Position numbers and translations under genes: made by a program. DNA of 64,000 nucleotides from ZYF759 sp046297455 (GTDB taxonomy: Bacteria > Pseudomonadota > Alphaproteobacteria > Rhizobiales > Rhizobiaceae), in contig JBKBIT010000006.1 in assembly GCA_046297455.1 (NCBI GenBank), positions 110,954 through 174,953 on the forward strand. Direction: 5' to 3'. Shown here piece after piece: positions 43,651-53,089 of the stretch. The notes under the pieces are model-generated. The model was not told where the DNA came from and made no database searches. It saw only the letters and a program-made list of their open reading frames with translations. Position 1 is the stretch's first letter; each line of letters begins with the position of its first letter.

Positions 43651-45549
43651 ATGAAGACCTCCATTGCCACCGTCTCGATCAGCGGCGATCTCGCCGAAAA
43701 GCTGGCGGCGATCTCGGCCGCGGGTTTCGACGGCGTCGAAATCTTCGAACAGGATTTCCTCACCTTCGACGGCAGCCCGCGCGATGTCGGGCGGATGATC
43801 CGCGACCACGGGCTGGAAATCACCCTGTTCCAGCCGTTCCGTGATTTCGAAGGACTGCCCGAGCCCCAGCGTGCGCGGGCCTTCGAACGTGCGGAACGCA
43901 AGTTCGACCTCATGGGCGAACTCGGCACGGACCTGATGCTGATCTGCTCCAATGTCTCGCCATTGGCGCTCGGCGGCATCGACCGCGCGGCAGCCGATCT
44001 GCGCGAACTGGGCGACAGGGCCGCATCACGGGGACTGAGGGTCGGCTTCGAGGCCCTGGCGTGGGGCCAGCATGTCAACGACCATCGCGATGCCTGGGAA
44101 ATCGTGCGCCGCGCAGACCATGCGGCGGTCGGGCTGATTCTCGATTCCTTCCACACGCTGGCGCGCCGCACCGATGTCGCATCGATCAGGTCCATCCCGG
44201 GCGACCGCATCTTCATCGTGCAGCTTGCCGATGCCCCCATGATCGACATGGACCTCCTCTACTGGAGCCGCCATTTCCGCAACATGCCCGGCCAGGGCGA
44301 TCTTGCCGTTGTCGATTTCATGCGCGCGGTGATGGCGACAGGCTATGGCGGGCCGATCTCGCTGGAAGTCTTCAACGATCAGTTTCGCGGCGGGTCGCCG
44401 AAATCCATCGCAGTCGATGGCAAGCGGTCGCTGGTGGCGCTGATGGACGATGTGCGGCGCCAGGAACCCGCAACGGCAGTTGAGGCGGGCGGGCTTCCCG
44501 CCCTGCCGGATCGTATCGGTGTGGAGGGGGTCGAGTTCGTCGAGTTCACGGCGGACGAAACCGAAGCCGCAAGGCTTTCCGCCCTCCTTCAACGCATGGG
44601 TTTTGCCGAGCATGGCCGCCACAAGAACCGTGACGTTACCCTGTTTCGGCAGGGCAGCATCAACATCGTCTTGAACATGGAAAAGGAAGGTTTTGCCCAT
44701 TCGTCCTGGCTGGTGCACGGCACCTCGGCCTATGCGATCGGGCTCCGGGTGGAAGACGCAGCGGCCACGGTCGAACGCGCGCGCGCGCTCGGCGCAGAGC
44801 CCTTTGCAGAGCGGCGTGGTCCCGGCGAACTGCAGATACCGGCGATCCGGGGCATTAGCGGCGGCATCATCTATTTCGTCGACGGCAAGAGCGATTTGTC
44901 CCGCGTTTGGGACATCGAGTTCGAGACCGTCGGTGCCGGTTCTGGCCCGGATGCCGGGCTGACACGCATCGATCACGTCGCCCAGACCATGAATTACGAA
45001 GAGATGCTGTCGTGGGTGCTGTTCTACACATCCATCTTCCGGGCACGCAAACTACCGATGGTCGATGTCGTCGATCCGGGCGGCCTGGTGCGCAGTCAGG
45101 TCATCGAGAACGAGACCGGCACGTTGAGGCTCACCCTCAACGGCGCCGAGAACCGCAAGACGCTGGCCGGCCATTTCGTGGCCGAAAGCTTCGGCTCATC
45201 CGTCCAGCACCTGGCGCTTGCCACCGATGACATCTTTGCAAGCTCGGCCGCCATGCGCGATCTGGGTTTCAAGCCGCTGAGCATTTCTGGCAACTATTAC
45301 GACGATCTGGAAGCAAGGCTCGGTCTGGACCCGGAACTGGTCGAGCGGCTGCGCAGCTTCGGCATTCTTTATGATCGTGACGAGGCGGGCGAGTATTTCC
45401 AGCTCTACAGCCATATCCATGGGGATGGCTTCTTCTTCGAGATCGTAGAACGGCGCGGCGGCTATTCGGGCTACGGCGCGCCGAACGCCCCGTTCCGCAT
45501 CGCGGCCCAGAAGCGCGAATTGCCCCCCAAGGGCATGCCTAAATTCTAG
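43651..45549 (+). CDS. quiC: 3-dehydroshikimate dehydratase fused to an HPPD-like domain (QuiC type)
   Basis: A 632-residue two-domain protein. Residues 1 to about 280 form a TIM barrel like 3-dehydroshikimate dehydratase (ITLFQPFRDFEGLP, GLRVGFEALAW, LILDSFHTLAR, SLEVFNDQFRGG). Residues about 290-632 form a 4-hydroxyphenylpyruvate dioxygenase-like vicinal oxygen chelate domain with all three metal ligands in place: RIDHVAQ, VQHLALATDD and FFEIVERRGG. Pseudomonas QuiC1 has this fusion and turns 3-dehydroshikimate into protocatechuate. The activity of the HPPD-like half is not known. It ends the tct operon, which points to uptake and use of quinate- or shikimate-type acids. Confidence 0.85.
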   Translation: MKTSIATVSISGDLAEKLAAISAAGFDGVEIFEQDFLTFDGSPRDVGRMIRDHGLEITLFQPFRDFEGLPEPQRARAFERAERKFDLMGELGTDLMLICSNVSPLALGGIDRAAADLRELGDRAASRGLRVGFEALAWGQHVNDHRDAWEIVRRADHAAVGLILDSFHTLARRTDVASIRSIPGDRIFIVQLADAPMIDMDLLYWSRHFRNMPGQGDLAVVDFMRAVMATGYGGPISLEVFNDQFRGGSPKSIAVDGKRSLVALMDDVRRQEPATAVEAGGLPALPDRIGVEGVEFVEFTADETEAARLSALLQRMGFAEHGRHKNRDVTLFRQGSINIVLNMEKEGFAHSSWLVHGTSAYAIGLRVEDAAATVERARALGAEPFAERRGPGELQIPAIRGISGGIIYFVDGKSDLSRVWDIEFETVGAGSGPDAGLTRIDHVAQTMNYEEMLSWVLFYTSIFRARKLPMVDVVDPGGLVRSQVIENETGTLRLTLNGAENRKTLAGHFVAESFGSSVQHLALATDDIFASSAAMRDLGFKPLSISGNYYDDLEARLGLDPELVERLRSFGILYDRDEAGEYFQLYSHIHGDGFFFEIVERRGGYSGYGAPNAPFRIAAQKRELPPKGMPKF

Positions 45550-45642
45550 GAGACCCGGCCGGAAAGGTCACCACAAGGCCCGGCTCGTGGCCAAGCCTCG
45601 GGACGGGATTCCTCCCGCCCTCCTGGCAGGTCACTGGCGCGC

Positions 45643-47436
45643 TCAGTTGGAGCGCGGCGGCTTGCCCTTGTGCTTGCGGGCATGGCCACGGTCGGCAGGC
45701 CCGCCCTTGCCGCGGTGGGCTGGCTTCTTGCCTGGTTTCGTGTCCGGGCGGGACCGTGGCTTTTCGCGCTTGGCGCCGGCATGCGCTTCCCCCTCGCGGG
45801 CGATGACGATGCCGCGTTCCATGCCGCCTGGCCGCCTGATCTGCTCGGCGAAACCGGCCGCCTTGTCACCGGCGATCTCGAAGCGGGTCTGGGTATCCTC
45901 GATCCTGATCGACCCGACATCCCGCTTGGACACACCGCCGGCCTTGCAGATCATGGGCAACAGCCATTTGGGATCGGCGCGCTGCTTGCGCCCCAGCGAC
46001 AGCGTGAACCAGACGCCGCCCACCATGTCCGGGCCCCGCGGCTCGCGCGGCGCGGCCGGGCCACGGTCGTCCAGGTGGCGCTTGTTGCCCTTCGTTTTTC
46101 TGGCCTGGATGTCGGCAAGCGGCAGCGGGACGAGATCCTCCGGCACGGGGCGGGCCGCAAGCTGCTCCCGCAGGAAGGCTGCGGCAATCCGCTCCGGTGT
46201 GGATTTCGCCAAAAGGTCGGCCACGAAGGCGGCTTCGGCCTCGTCGGGCTCCGGGGTGGCAATGGCTGCTTCCATGATGTCCCGGCGATACCGCGCTTCG
46301 ATCTCCGTGATGCCGGGTGCGGCACGCTCGGTCGCCGTCAGCCGGGCGAGCGACAGCACGCGTTGTGCCGCGCCGCGACGGTGCTCGGGCACGATGAGGA
46401 CGCACACGCCCTTGCGGCCCGCACGCCCGGTCCGGCCGGAGCGGTGCAGCAGGGTGGCGGGGTTGCTGGGCACGTCTGCATGGATCACCAAATCCAGGTT
46501 GGGAAGATCGATGCCACGGGCAGCGACATCGGTTGCAACGCAGACGCGCGCCCTGCCGTCGCGCATCGACTGCAGCGCATTGGACCTTTCAGACTGCGCC
46601 ATTTCGCCCGACAGCGAGACAACCGAGAAGCCGCGATTGGCGAGCCGCGCGGTCAGGTGGCGCACCGCTTCGCGCGTGTGGCAGAAGACCAGAGCGCTGG
46701 TGCTGCCCGAATCGAGCAAGGTATTGATGACCGCGTGCTCGCGCTCGTCGCGTCGCACCAGCATCAATTGATATTCGATGTCGGCATGCTGGTCGGTGGA
46801 AGCCGTCACTGCGACGCGTTGTGCATCCTTCTGGAACGACTTCGCGAGATCGCTGATGCCGCGCGGTACCGTCGCCGAGAACATCAACGTCCGGCGTTCG
46901 GCCGGCGCCGCGCCGAGGATGAATTCGAGATCGTCGCGGAAACCGAGGTCGAGCATTTCATCGGCTTCGTCGAGCACCACGGCACGCACGGCGCCAAGAT
47001 CCAGTGCGCCCCGGGTGATGTGATCGCGCAGGCGTCCCGGCGTGCCGACCACGAGATGCGCGCCACGTTCGAGCGCACGGCGCTCGGTGCGCATGTCCAT
47101 CCCGCCGACACAGGTCGCTGTCTGTATCCGCGCCGACCCATAGAGCCAGTCGAGTTCCCGTTGAACCTGGATCGCCAATTCGCGCGTCGGTGCAATCACG
47201 ATACCCAGCGGCCGGTCCGCGGTGTCGAATTGTGCCGCGCTCCCGAGCACGGACGAGGCAATGGCGATCCCGAAAGCAACCGTCTTGCCGGAGCCGGTTT
47301 GCGCCGAAACCAGGAGATCGGACTGGAGATGGGCTCTGCTGGCCATCTCCATCTGAACCGCGGTCAACAGGCTATAGCCCTTCGCCTCAAGCGCGGATGC
47401 AAGGGATGGGTGCACGGTTTCGTTTTCGGCGATCAT
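45643..47436 (-). CDS. DEAD-box RNA helicase with DbpA-type RNA-binding domain
   Basis: A 597-residue helicase. Motif I is AQTGSGKT, motif II VVLDEADEML, motif III SAT in MFSATVPRG, and motif VI RSGRTGRAGRKG. After the two RecA domains, residues about 450-545 resemble the DbpA/CsdA C-terminal RNA-binding domain (ADPKWLLPMICKAGGVSKRDVGSIRIEDTQTRFEI). A basic Lys/Arg/Gly/Pro tail ends the protein. Such helicases act in 23S rRNA and ribosome assembly or in cold-shock RNA unwinding. The start at 47436 (MIAENETVHPSL) gives the usual short N-terminus. Confidence 0.9.
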   Translation of the reverse strand: MIAENETVHPSLASALEAKGYSLLTAVQMEMASRAHLQSDLLVSAQTGSGKTVAFGIAIASSVLGSAAQFDTADRPLGIVIAPTRELAIQVQRELDWLYGSARIQTATCVGGMDMRTERRALERGAHLVVGTPGRLRDHITRGALDLGAVRAVVLDEADEMLDLGFRDDLEFILGAAPAERRTLMFSATVPRGISDLAKSFQKDAQRVAVTASTDQHADIEYQLMLVRRDEREHAVINTLLDSGSTSALVFCHTREAVRHLTARLANRGFSVVSLSGEMAQSERSNALQSMRDGRARVCVATDVAARGIDLPNLDLVIHADVPSNPATLLHRSGRTGRAGRKGVCVLIVPEHRRGAAQRVLSLARLTATERAAPGITEIEARYRRDIMEAAIATPEPDEAEAAFVADLLAKSTPERIAAAFLREQLAARPVPEDLVPLPLADIQARKTKGNKRHLDDRGPAAPREPRGPDMVGGVWFTLSLGRKQRADPKWLLPMICKAGGVSKRDVGSIRIEDTQTRFEIAGDKAAGFAEQIRRPGGMERGIVIAREGEAHAGAKREKPRSRPDTKPGKKPAHRGKGGPADRGHARKHKGKPPRSN

Positions 47437-47610
47437 GGACAACTTCTTTGGACCTTCGTGAGAACGTTGCACGAAACGGCTTCCGTCTTCAGCGACATAA
47501 GCCAATCCGATGCAGAAATGCGCCAGGAAACGGGTTCGGCCCGCTCCCGGGCAGATACTCGCCCGATAACATCAATGCTGTGCGCGGGGATGCTGGCGCT
47601 CGAGAAAAAC

Positions 47611-47685
47611 TGGCTGGGGCGCCTGGATTCGAACCAGGGAATGCCGGTACCAAAAACCGGTGCCTTACCGCTTGGCTACGCCCCA
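47611..47685 (-). tRNA. tRNA-Gln (TTG anticodon)
   Basis: A 75-base cloverleaf on the minus strand. The acceptor stem is TGGGGCG / CGCCCCA with encoded CCA (complement TGG at 47611-47613). The anticodon stem CCGGT / ACCGG encloses TTTTTGG, giving TTG (codons CAA, and CAG by wobble). Confidence 0.95.
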
Positions 47686-47855
47686 ATCGCACGACGACGC
47701 GTGAACGCGCCGTGTATAGGCATTGGCGCAGCGCTTCGCAATCCGTTCCGCGTTGATTTCACACCGTAGCAGGGTCAAGCTTGCGCGAGCGTCCAACCTT
47801 GCCTAATCCCGGTGCGAGGCAGCCGTCCCACGGCATGCCAGATGCGGATGGAGCG

Positions 47856-48761
47856 ATGGCCCTGACCTTCAACACCGAGTTCGAGCCGGCCCATGGCCAC
47901 GCCGTGGAGGTGGCCCCGGACGTGCTGCGCATCACTGCGCCCAACCCGTCGGCCTTCACCTTTCACGGCACCAACAGCTATGTCGTGGGCTCAGACACGC
48001 TGGCGGTCATCGATCCCGGACCCGGAATCCCGGCGCATCTCGATGCGCTGATGGCGGCCATCGGGGACCGGCCGGTCAGCCACATCTTCGTCAGCCACAC
48101 CCATGTCGATCATTCGCCGCTGGCGGCCAAGCTCAAGCACCGCACGGGCGCCATCGTGTGTGCGGAAGGTCCCCACCGCACCGCAAGGCCGCTGCATCTG
48201 GGCGAGGTCAATGCGCTCGACGCCAGCGCAGACACGGATTTCGTGCCCGACCGGGTTCTCGCCGACGGCGAAACGGTGGACGGCGACGGGTGGGCTATGC
48301 GGGCCATCTACACGCCGGGCCACACGGCCAATCACTGCGTATTTGCACTTGAGGGAACCGGCATCCTGTTTTCGGCCGATCACGTGATGGCATGGGCGAC
48401 ATCGATCGTCGCCCCGCCCGATGGCGCGATGGGCGACTACATGGCCTCGCTCGACAGGATGCTGGAACGCGACGACCGCCTCTACCTCCCCGGTCATGGC
48501 GGCGCGCTCGACAAGCCCAAACCCTTCCTGCGCGGGCTCAGGACCCACCGCAAGATGCGCGAAGGGGCTGTCGTCGCGCGGGTCAGGGCCGGCGACCGCA
48601 GGATTCCCGAAATGGTGCGCGTCATCTATCGCGAGCTCGACCCCCGCCTGCATGGGGCCGCCGGGTTGTCGGTCTTTGCCCATCTGGAAGATCTGGTCGC
48701 CAAGGGCCTTGTCGCGTGCGATGCGGAACCGAGCCTGGATGCCACATACCATCCGGCTTAG
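47856..48761 (+). CDS. MBL-fold metallo-hydrolase (LACTB2/RNase Z-like group)
   Basis: A 301-residue metallo-beta-lactamase fold hydrolase. The metal motif is SHTHVDHSPLA (His81, His83, Asp85, His86), and further ligands lie in GHTANH and LPGHGG. A C-terminal winged-helix-like region (MVRVIYRELDPRLHGAAGLSVFAHLEDL) is typical of the LACTB2-like hydrolases. The biological substrate is unknown. ATG 47856 gives the family start; an earlier in-frame ATG at 47835 is possible. Confidence 0.85.
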   Translation: MALTFNTEFEPAHGHAVEVAPDVLRITAPNPSAFTFHGTNSYVVGSDTLAVIDPGPGIPAHLDALMAAIGDRPVSHIFVSHTHVDHSPLAAKLKHRTGAIVCAEGPHRTARPLHLGEVNALDASADTDFVPDRVLADGETVDGDGWAMRAIYTPGHTANHCVFALEGTGILFSADHVMAWATSIVAPPDGAMGDYMASLDRMLERDDRLYLPGHGGALDKPKPFLRGLRTHRKMREGAVVARVRAGDRRIPEMVRVIYRELDPRLHGAAGLSVFAHLEDLVAKGLVACDAEPSLDATYHPA

Positions 48762-48778
48762 CGGCCACCGGCCCGGCT

Positions 48779-49567
48779 TCAGTCCACCGGGATGATCGGG
48801 ATCATCGCCATCGCCTCGTCCAGCCGCTCCATGAAGCCGGCAATGCGGCGTGCATTGTCGCCGAAATCATAATCGCCGTAGCGCGAGGCCGAACGCAGGT
48901 CGATATAGGTCGAGCCAAACTCGTCGCGCAGCCGGATGGCGACGTCGGACACGAAGCCGAGCACAAGCGAGCGTGCTTCATATTCGATGGTGATGGTTGC
49001 CCCATCATGGCGCGGGTCGGCCTGGCGCGTTACCCGCCATCCGTGCTGGGCGGCAACGGTCTGGACCACTTCCTGCACCGTGTTGCGGTCATGCTCATAT
49101 CGGCGGCCGGTCACTTCCGGGTAGTGCTCGCGCTGCCGCAGCGCCACTTCTTCGCCAACCGGCCGCACCGGGTTCATCCATCCGCCGCGCAGGCGTGCCG
49201 CCTCACGCAGCGCCGGCGGATTGGCGGTGTCCGTGGATATATCGGAGATGCCGGAACCGGTCGCATACAGGATTGCGCCGAGCCCGAATGGCGCCAGCAC
49301 TGCCAGTGCCAGCAGCGTGGCGGCAAATGCCTTTCCGATGCCCAACTCGTCGACCTGCCACAAGCGGACGATCGCAAACCAGGCAATCAACAAGGCGAGC
49401 ACTGCCAGCAGCGCGACCAGTCCGGCGACGGCGAGGAAGGACGGCGTGTCGACGAAATCGAGCCGGTGGCCGGCTGCGCCGACGACCAGGAGCGCCAGCG
49501 AGAAACGCGCCAGCCTCCAGGCCCAGCGCGCCCGCCGCGATTCCCGCTGAAAGGGATACGCCATCAT
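48779..49567 (-). CDS. DUF1499 domain membrane protein
   Basis: A 262-residue protein. Three hydrophobic segments lie in the first 120 residues (FSLALLVVGAAG, FLAVAGLVALLAVLALLIAWFAI, AFAATLLALAVLAPFGLGAIL). The C-terminal half is a DUF1499 domain beginning GISDISTDTANPPALREAARL and ending in EFGSTYIDLRSASRYGDYDFGDNARRI. The family is common in Rhizobiales and has no known function. It is convergent with the MBL hydrolase gene, 17 bases away. Confidence 0.85.
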   Translation of the reverse strand: MMAYPFQRESRRARWAWRLARFSLALLVVGAAGHRLDFVDTPSFLAVAGLVALLAVLALLIAWFAIVRLWQVDELGIGKAFAATLLALAVLAPFGLGAILYATGSGISDISTDTANPPALREAARLRGGWMNPVRPVGEEVALRQREHYPEVTGRRYEHDRNTVQEVVQTVAAQHGWRVTRQADPRHDGATITIEYEARSLVLGFVSDVAIRLRDEFGSTYIDLRSASRYGDYDFGDNARRIAGFMERLDEAMAMIPIIPVD

Positions 49568-49764
49568 CGATAAGACCGCCCTGCCGCCGCCAGTTGCACG
49601 AGCCGTCCATAGACTGTCGTGATTTCCCGGTCAAAGCCAGTCACCGTCGCAAATCGTCTGTCTGCCCGGCGAGATGGCTGCGGCTGCGAGCCTTCAGCTT
49701 CGCCGCAGGTCAGCTGACCCATTGATACCGAAGGCCGGACAGATCGACCGGCTCGACAAAACAA

Positions 49765-49795
49765 GGCGGGTCCGGCCATTCATGCCGGACCCGCC
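49765..49795. terminator. bidirectional terminator at the end of the chemoreceptor gene
   Basis: A perfect 12-bp inverted repeat GGCGGGTCCGGC / GCCGGACCCGCC with a 7-base loop is followed by TTTGTT on the plus strand and TTGTTTT on the minus strand. It lies 57 bases beyond the chemoreceptor stop codon. Confidence 0.85.
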
Positions 49796-49851
49796 TTTGT
49801 TCTACCGACCACCCCTGGGCGGTCGTCTTGATAACAGCAAGGGCTCTTGGC

Positions 49852-52137
49852 TCAGAACTCTTCCCAGTCGTTCGTGGCCAGTGCCGTGTTGCCGGCAATT
49901 GCTGGCACCGGGCGCGGCCGCGACGGCGCTGCGGCCCTTGGTGCAGCATGGCTGGCGGCACGCGGTGCCGGCGCCTGCGACCGTCCGGCCTCAACCCGCC
50001 CGCCGTTCTGGCTGGCCGTTCCCGATGTCTGGAACTGCTTCAACAGTTCGGCAAGCGTCACTGCTTCCTGGGCAAGGCCCACCGAGGCGGCATTCATTTC
50101 TTCCGCCATCGCCGCGTTGCTCTGGGTCACCTGGTCCATGTGGTTGACGGCCTGGGCGACCTCGCCAAGACCCACAGACTGCTCCTGCGCGGCGGTGGCG
50201 ATGGCGTCCATGTGCTCGTTGATCGCCTGCACCAGGCCGCCGATCGCGGTCAGCCCCTCGCCCGTCTCGCTCACCAGCTTGACACCGTCGCTGACCGCAA
50301 CCTCGGAATTGCCGATCAGGGACTTGATCTCCTTGGCGGCATTGGCCGAGCGCTGGGCCAGTTCGCGCACTTCCTGGGCGACCACGGCAAAACCCTTGCC
50401 GGCCTCGCCTGCACGGGCCGCCTCGACGCCGGCATTCAGCGCCAGGAGGTTGGTCTGGAAGGCGATCTCGTCGATCAGGCCGATGATCTGGCTGATCTGG
50501 CGCGCGGAATGCTCGATGCGCTGCATCGCGCTCACCGCGTTGCCTGCCACCACGCCCGACTGCTCGGCGCGGTCGCGGGTCTCGCGAACGATGTCGCGGG
50601 CCTCAACCGTACGCGTCGAGGTCGACTTCACGTTGGAGGCGATTTGCTCCAGCGCGGCCGCCGTCTCCTCGAGCGAAGCCGCCTGCTGCTCGGTCCGCTT
50701 GGCAAGGTCTTCGGAGGCATGCGAGATCTCGCCCGACCCGCCGCTGACGGCGCTTGCGGTACGGCCGACCGAGATCAGAACCGAGCGCAGCTGCTGGACC
50801 GACTTGTTGAAGTCATGCCGCAACGCTTCGAACTGCGGTGCGAATTCCTCGTCGATCTCGCAGACCATGTCGCCCGACGCCAGCCGGCGAAGGCCTTCGG
50901 CCAGCGTGCCGGTTGCCCTAATCAGCCGCTCCTCGGCCTCGGCCTCGGCACGCGCCCGCATCTCCTCGCGCTCGCGCTCATTGGCCAGCCGCGACTGTTC
51001 GGCCGCAGCTTCCAATTCCTTGTTGCGGATCGCGGCTTCACGGAAGACCTCCACCGAACGGGCCATATCTCCGATCTCGTCGGCCCGCTTCATGAAGGGG
51101 ATTGCACTGTCATGATCGCCTTCGGCGAGCGTGTGCATGCGCCCTTCAATGGATCGAATCATCCTTGAAACACTGCGAACAACCAGGGCGCACAAGGTGA
51201 TCACCAGAAGCGAAATGACCAATGCGGTGCCAGCGCCCCACACGAAGGCCGATCTGAGCATTTCGAGTTCGCGCTGGGCGGTTGCCTGCAGGGCGTTGCC
51301 GGTTCTGGCAACCAGGCCGCTCATCAAGCCTGTCTGCGTGCCGGTATGCGCGCCCCATTGCTCGGCATTGCGCGGGTTGGGACGGGGAGGATCGTTCAGG
51401 TAGATCTCGTTGCGCGCGGTTGACAGGAACTGGCCTGCCGAACTCGCCTGAAACGCGTCGAATTCGCCGACGATGTCGGACGAGAGGAATTCACGCAGAG
51501 GCGGCGTGTAGCGGTCGCGCAGATTCTTCGACTGGAGGGCAAAGGTCAGCTCGGGCGTCGTCAGTGGCTCGCCGCCGAAATATTTGTGCCCGAGCCGGAT
51601 TTCGATGAGGCTCGAGTCCTTCACCTGCATCAGGGCATGATAGCCATCGATGAATCTGGATAGCGGCAGGTGGTTGATTGTCGCTGCCGAGCGGCGGACC
51701 AGTTCTAGTCCGGCCGCGGATGCCGGCTGAAGGATGAAAAGTCCGTCCCGGGGACCTGCAGTCCCGGCGTCCACATTGCGCCTGTAGTCGGCCAATTGCT
51801 CGAACTTCTCCTGGATCAGAGCGTACGAACTCTCGATCGCCTCGTCCGAATTGCCTCCGGATTTCCAGTTTTCGTATGCGGATTGGAGTTCTGCAAAGGA
51901 GGCGTCGACGGCTTGCCGGCGCTCTACAACGTTCGCAGGAGCTGCAAATGCTTCTGCCGGCAAGGTCTGGGCAATCGTTCCGCCCGCATTCGCAAGCTGC
52001 TGTACGACGAGCTGGGCATCCAGATCTGTGTACTGCCGGTAGCTGTCCATCACGGACGTTACGCTCAGCCAAAGAAATGCCAGCAAGGGCGCTGTCGCAA
52101 TGAGATAGAGAAGGTGACGTAGGGAAAATCTGCTCAT
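49852..52137 (-). CDS. methyl-accepting chemotaxis protein with CheR-tether C-terminus
   Basis: A 761-residue transmembrane chemoreceptor. TM1 is at about residues 9-29 and TM2 at 297-321, enclosing a large periplasmic domain that resembles the nitrate/nitrite-sensing NIT type (helices with EKFEQLADYRRNVDAG). HAMP lies at about 321-375 and the methyl-accepting/signalling domain follows, with the hairpin tip EIAFQTNLLALNAGVEAARAGEAGKGFAVVAQEVRELAQRSA. The protein ends in NDWEEF, which fits the CheR/CheB-binding C-terminal pentapeptide. A Pro/Ala/Arg linker precedes it. Start at 52137 follows AGAGGA; the long upstream frame is not coding. Confidence 0.9.
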   Translation of the reverse strand: MSRFSLRHLLYLIATAPLLAFLWLSVTSVMDSYRQYTDLDAQLVVQQLANAGGTIAQTLPAEAFAAPANVVERRQAVDASFAELQSAYENWKSGGNSDEAIESSYALIQEKFEQLADYRRNVDAGTAGPRDGLFILQPASAAGLELVRRSAATINHLPLSRFIDGYHALMQVKDSSLIEIRLGHKYFGGEPLTTPELTFALQSKNLRDRYTPPLREFLSSDIVGEFDAFQASSAGQFLSTARNEIYLNDPPRPNPRNAEQWGAHTGTQTGLMSGLVARTGNALQATAQRELEMLRSAFVWGAGTALVISLLVITLCALVVRSVSRMIRSIEGRMHTLAEGDHDSAIPFMKRADEIGDMARSVEVFREAAIRNKELEAAAEQSRLANEREREEMRARAEAEAEERLIRATGTLAEGLRRLASGDMVCEIDEEFAPQFEALRHDFNKSVQQLRSVLISVGRTASAVSGGSGEISHASEDLAKRTEQQAASLEETAAALEQIASNVKSTSTRTVEARDIVRETRDRAEQSGVVAGNAVSAMQRIEHSARQISQIIGLIDEIAFQTNLLALNAGVEAARAGEAGKGFAVVAQEVRELAQRSANAAKEIKSLIGNSEVAVSDGVKLVSETGEGLTAIGGLVQAINEHMDAIATAAQEQSVGLGEVAQAVNHMDQVTQSNAAMAEEMNAASVGLAQEAVTLAELLKQFQTSGTASQNGGRVEAGRSQAPAPRAASHAAPRAAAPSRPRPVPAIAGNTALATNDWEEF

Positions 52138-52545
52138 AATGTCCTCTATGGCGGCCATACGCCAAAACTGGCAGGCGGAGACGTAAAGTCCTCCCGATCG
52201 GAACAATTCATTTTTTGAATAAAATAAATGTAAATGACTTGGCCTGCCTGACCCGATTTTGCCTTTCCCTTGGGGGACAAGGAGGCCTTGGTGGCAGGCC
52301 TTCGCGCACCTTAATGAACCGGACTGCGAGAGCCGACCTCTCATGCGCCAAACGGCAACCCGCTGGGTGGGTGGGTGAGCGGAACGGTCCGGCCAGGCAC
52401 AGACCGTTCCACCCTCCCAGATGCGCCGATTGAAGCGGCCGGGGCCGGTTCATTTTTTGGGCGCGGTGCCGGCCGGAATTGAGCGCACGCCCGATCGCAA
52501 CACTGCGCGACCAGCTTCTGCCGTGAATCATCGGCGCCATGAAGT
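52138..52545. other. 408-bp intergenic region upstream of the chemoreceptor
   Basis: No gene is seen. An AT-rich block at about 52203-52240 probably holds the chemoreceptor promoter. A 9-bp inverted repeat GGAACGGTC / GACCGTTCC (52381-52389 and 52402-52410) and a GC-rich hairpin followed by ATTTTTT at about 52436-52459 could belong to a small untranslated RNA, but nothing more can be supported. Confidence 0.4.
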
Positions 52546-52577
52546 AAGGCCGCGCGGCAAGCATGCCGCGCGGCCTT
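52546..52577. terminator. terminator-like hairpin after the DUF305 gene
   Basis: A perfect 14-bp inverted repeat AAGGCCGCGCGGCA / TGCCGCGCGGCCTT with a 4-base loop lies eight bases beyond the DUF305 stop codon. Confidence 0.75.
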
Positions 52578-52584
52578 GCTTGCC

Positions 52585-53055
52585 CTAGTTGGCGTTGTCG
52601 GCCAGCCATTGGGTCATTTCATCGATCTCCCGCACCTGGGCCTCGATGATCTCCTCGGCAAGGCCGCGGATCCATTCATCCTGGCCATGCTCGAGCTGGA
52701 TACGCGCCATGTCGATGGCGCCCTGATGATGGGCGATCATGGCACACGCAAATGCCACGTCCGGATCGTCATGCATCATGCCTTCCATCATGGCCGGCAT
52801 GGTGACCATCATCTTCTCCATGTTCTCGCGCTGGAAATCGGTCATGCCACGCATGTCCATGTCGTCCATGCCCATCATGCCCATGCCGCCGCCGTGCATG
52901 CCGCCATGCATGCCGCCATGCCCCATGTGGCCCATGGCGCTCTCGACGGCGCATTGTTCGGGCAGGCGGAATTCCGCCTCGTCCTGTGCCAGTGCGGGAA
53001 GTGTAAGTGCGGCAGCCACCATCGAGGCCGCGATAGCCGTTTTCATTGTCCTCAT
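52585..53055 (-). CDS. DUF305 family exported protein with Met/His/Gly-rich segment
   Basis: A 156-residue exported protein (signal peptide MKTAIAASMVAAALTLPALAQ). Residues about 40-70 are a striking run of Met, His and Gly (GHMGHGGMHGGMHGG, then MGMMGMDDMDMRGM), a composition known from copper-binding segments. The rest is a DUF305 ferritin-like helical domain with the signature IAHHQGAIDMARIQL. DUF305 proteins often sit in copper resistance clusters. It lies 34 bases after a His/Cys-rich small gene under a CueR/HmrR-type promoter, which supports a role in periplasmic copper handling. Confidence 0.85.
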   Translation of the reverse strand: MRTMKTAIAASMVAAALTLPALAQDEAEFRLPEQCAVESAMGHMGHGGMHGGMHGGGMGMMGMDDMDMRGMTDFQRENMEKMMVTMPAMMEGMMHDDPDVAFACAMIAHHQGAIDMARIQLEHGQDEWIRGLAEEIIEAQVREIDEMTQWLADNAN

Positions 53056-53089
53056 CGGGATATTCCTTTGCTGGATGATTCTGCTTTTG

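Noticed and set aside
45670..47769. 699-codon open frame antisense to the helicase and across tRNA-Gln
   Set aside because: It runs through a tRNA gene and opposite a clear DEAD-box helicase.
52381..52460. Small regulatory RNA upstream of the chemoreceptor
   Set aside because: Only two hairpins and a T-run support it; no promoter or known RNA family could be recognised.
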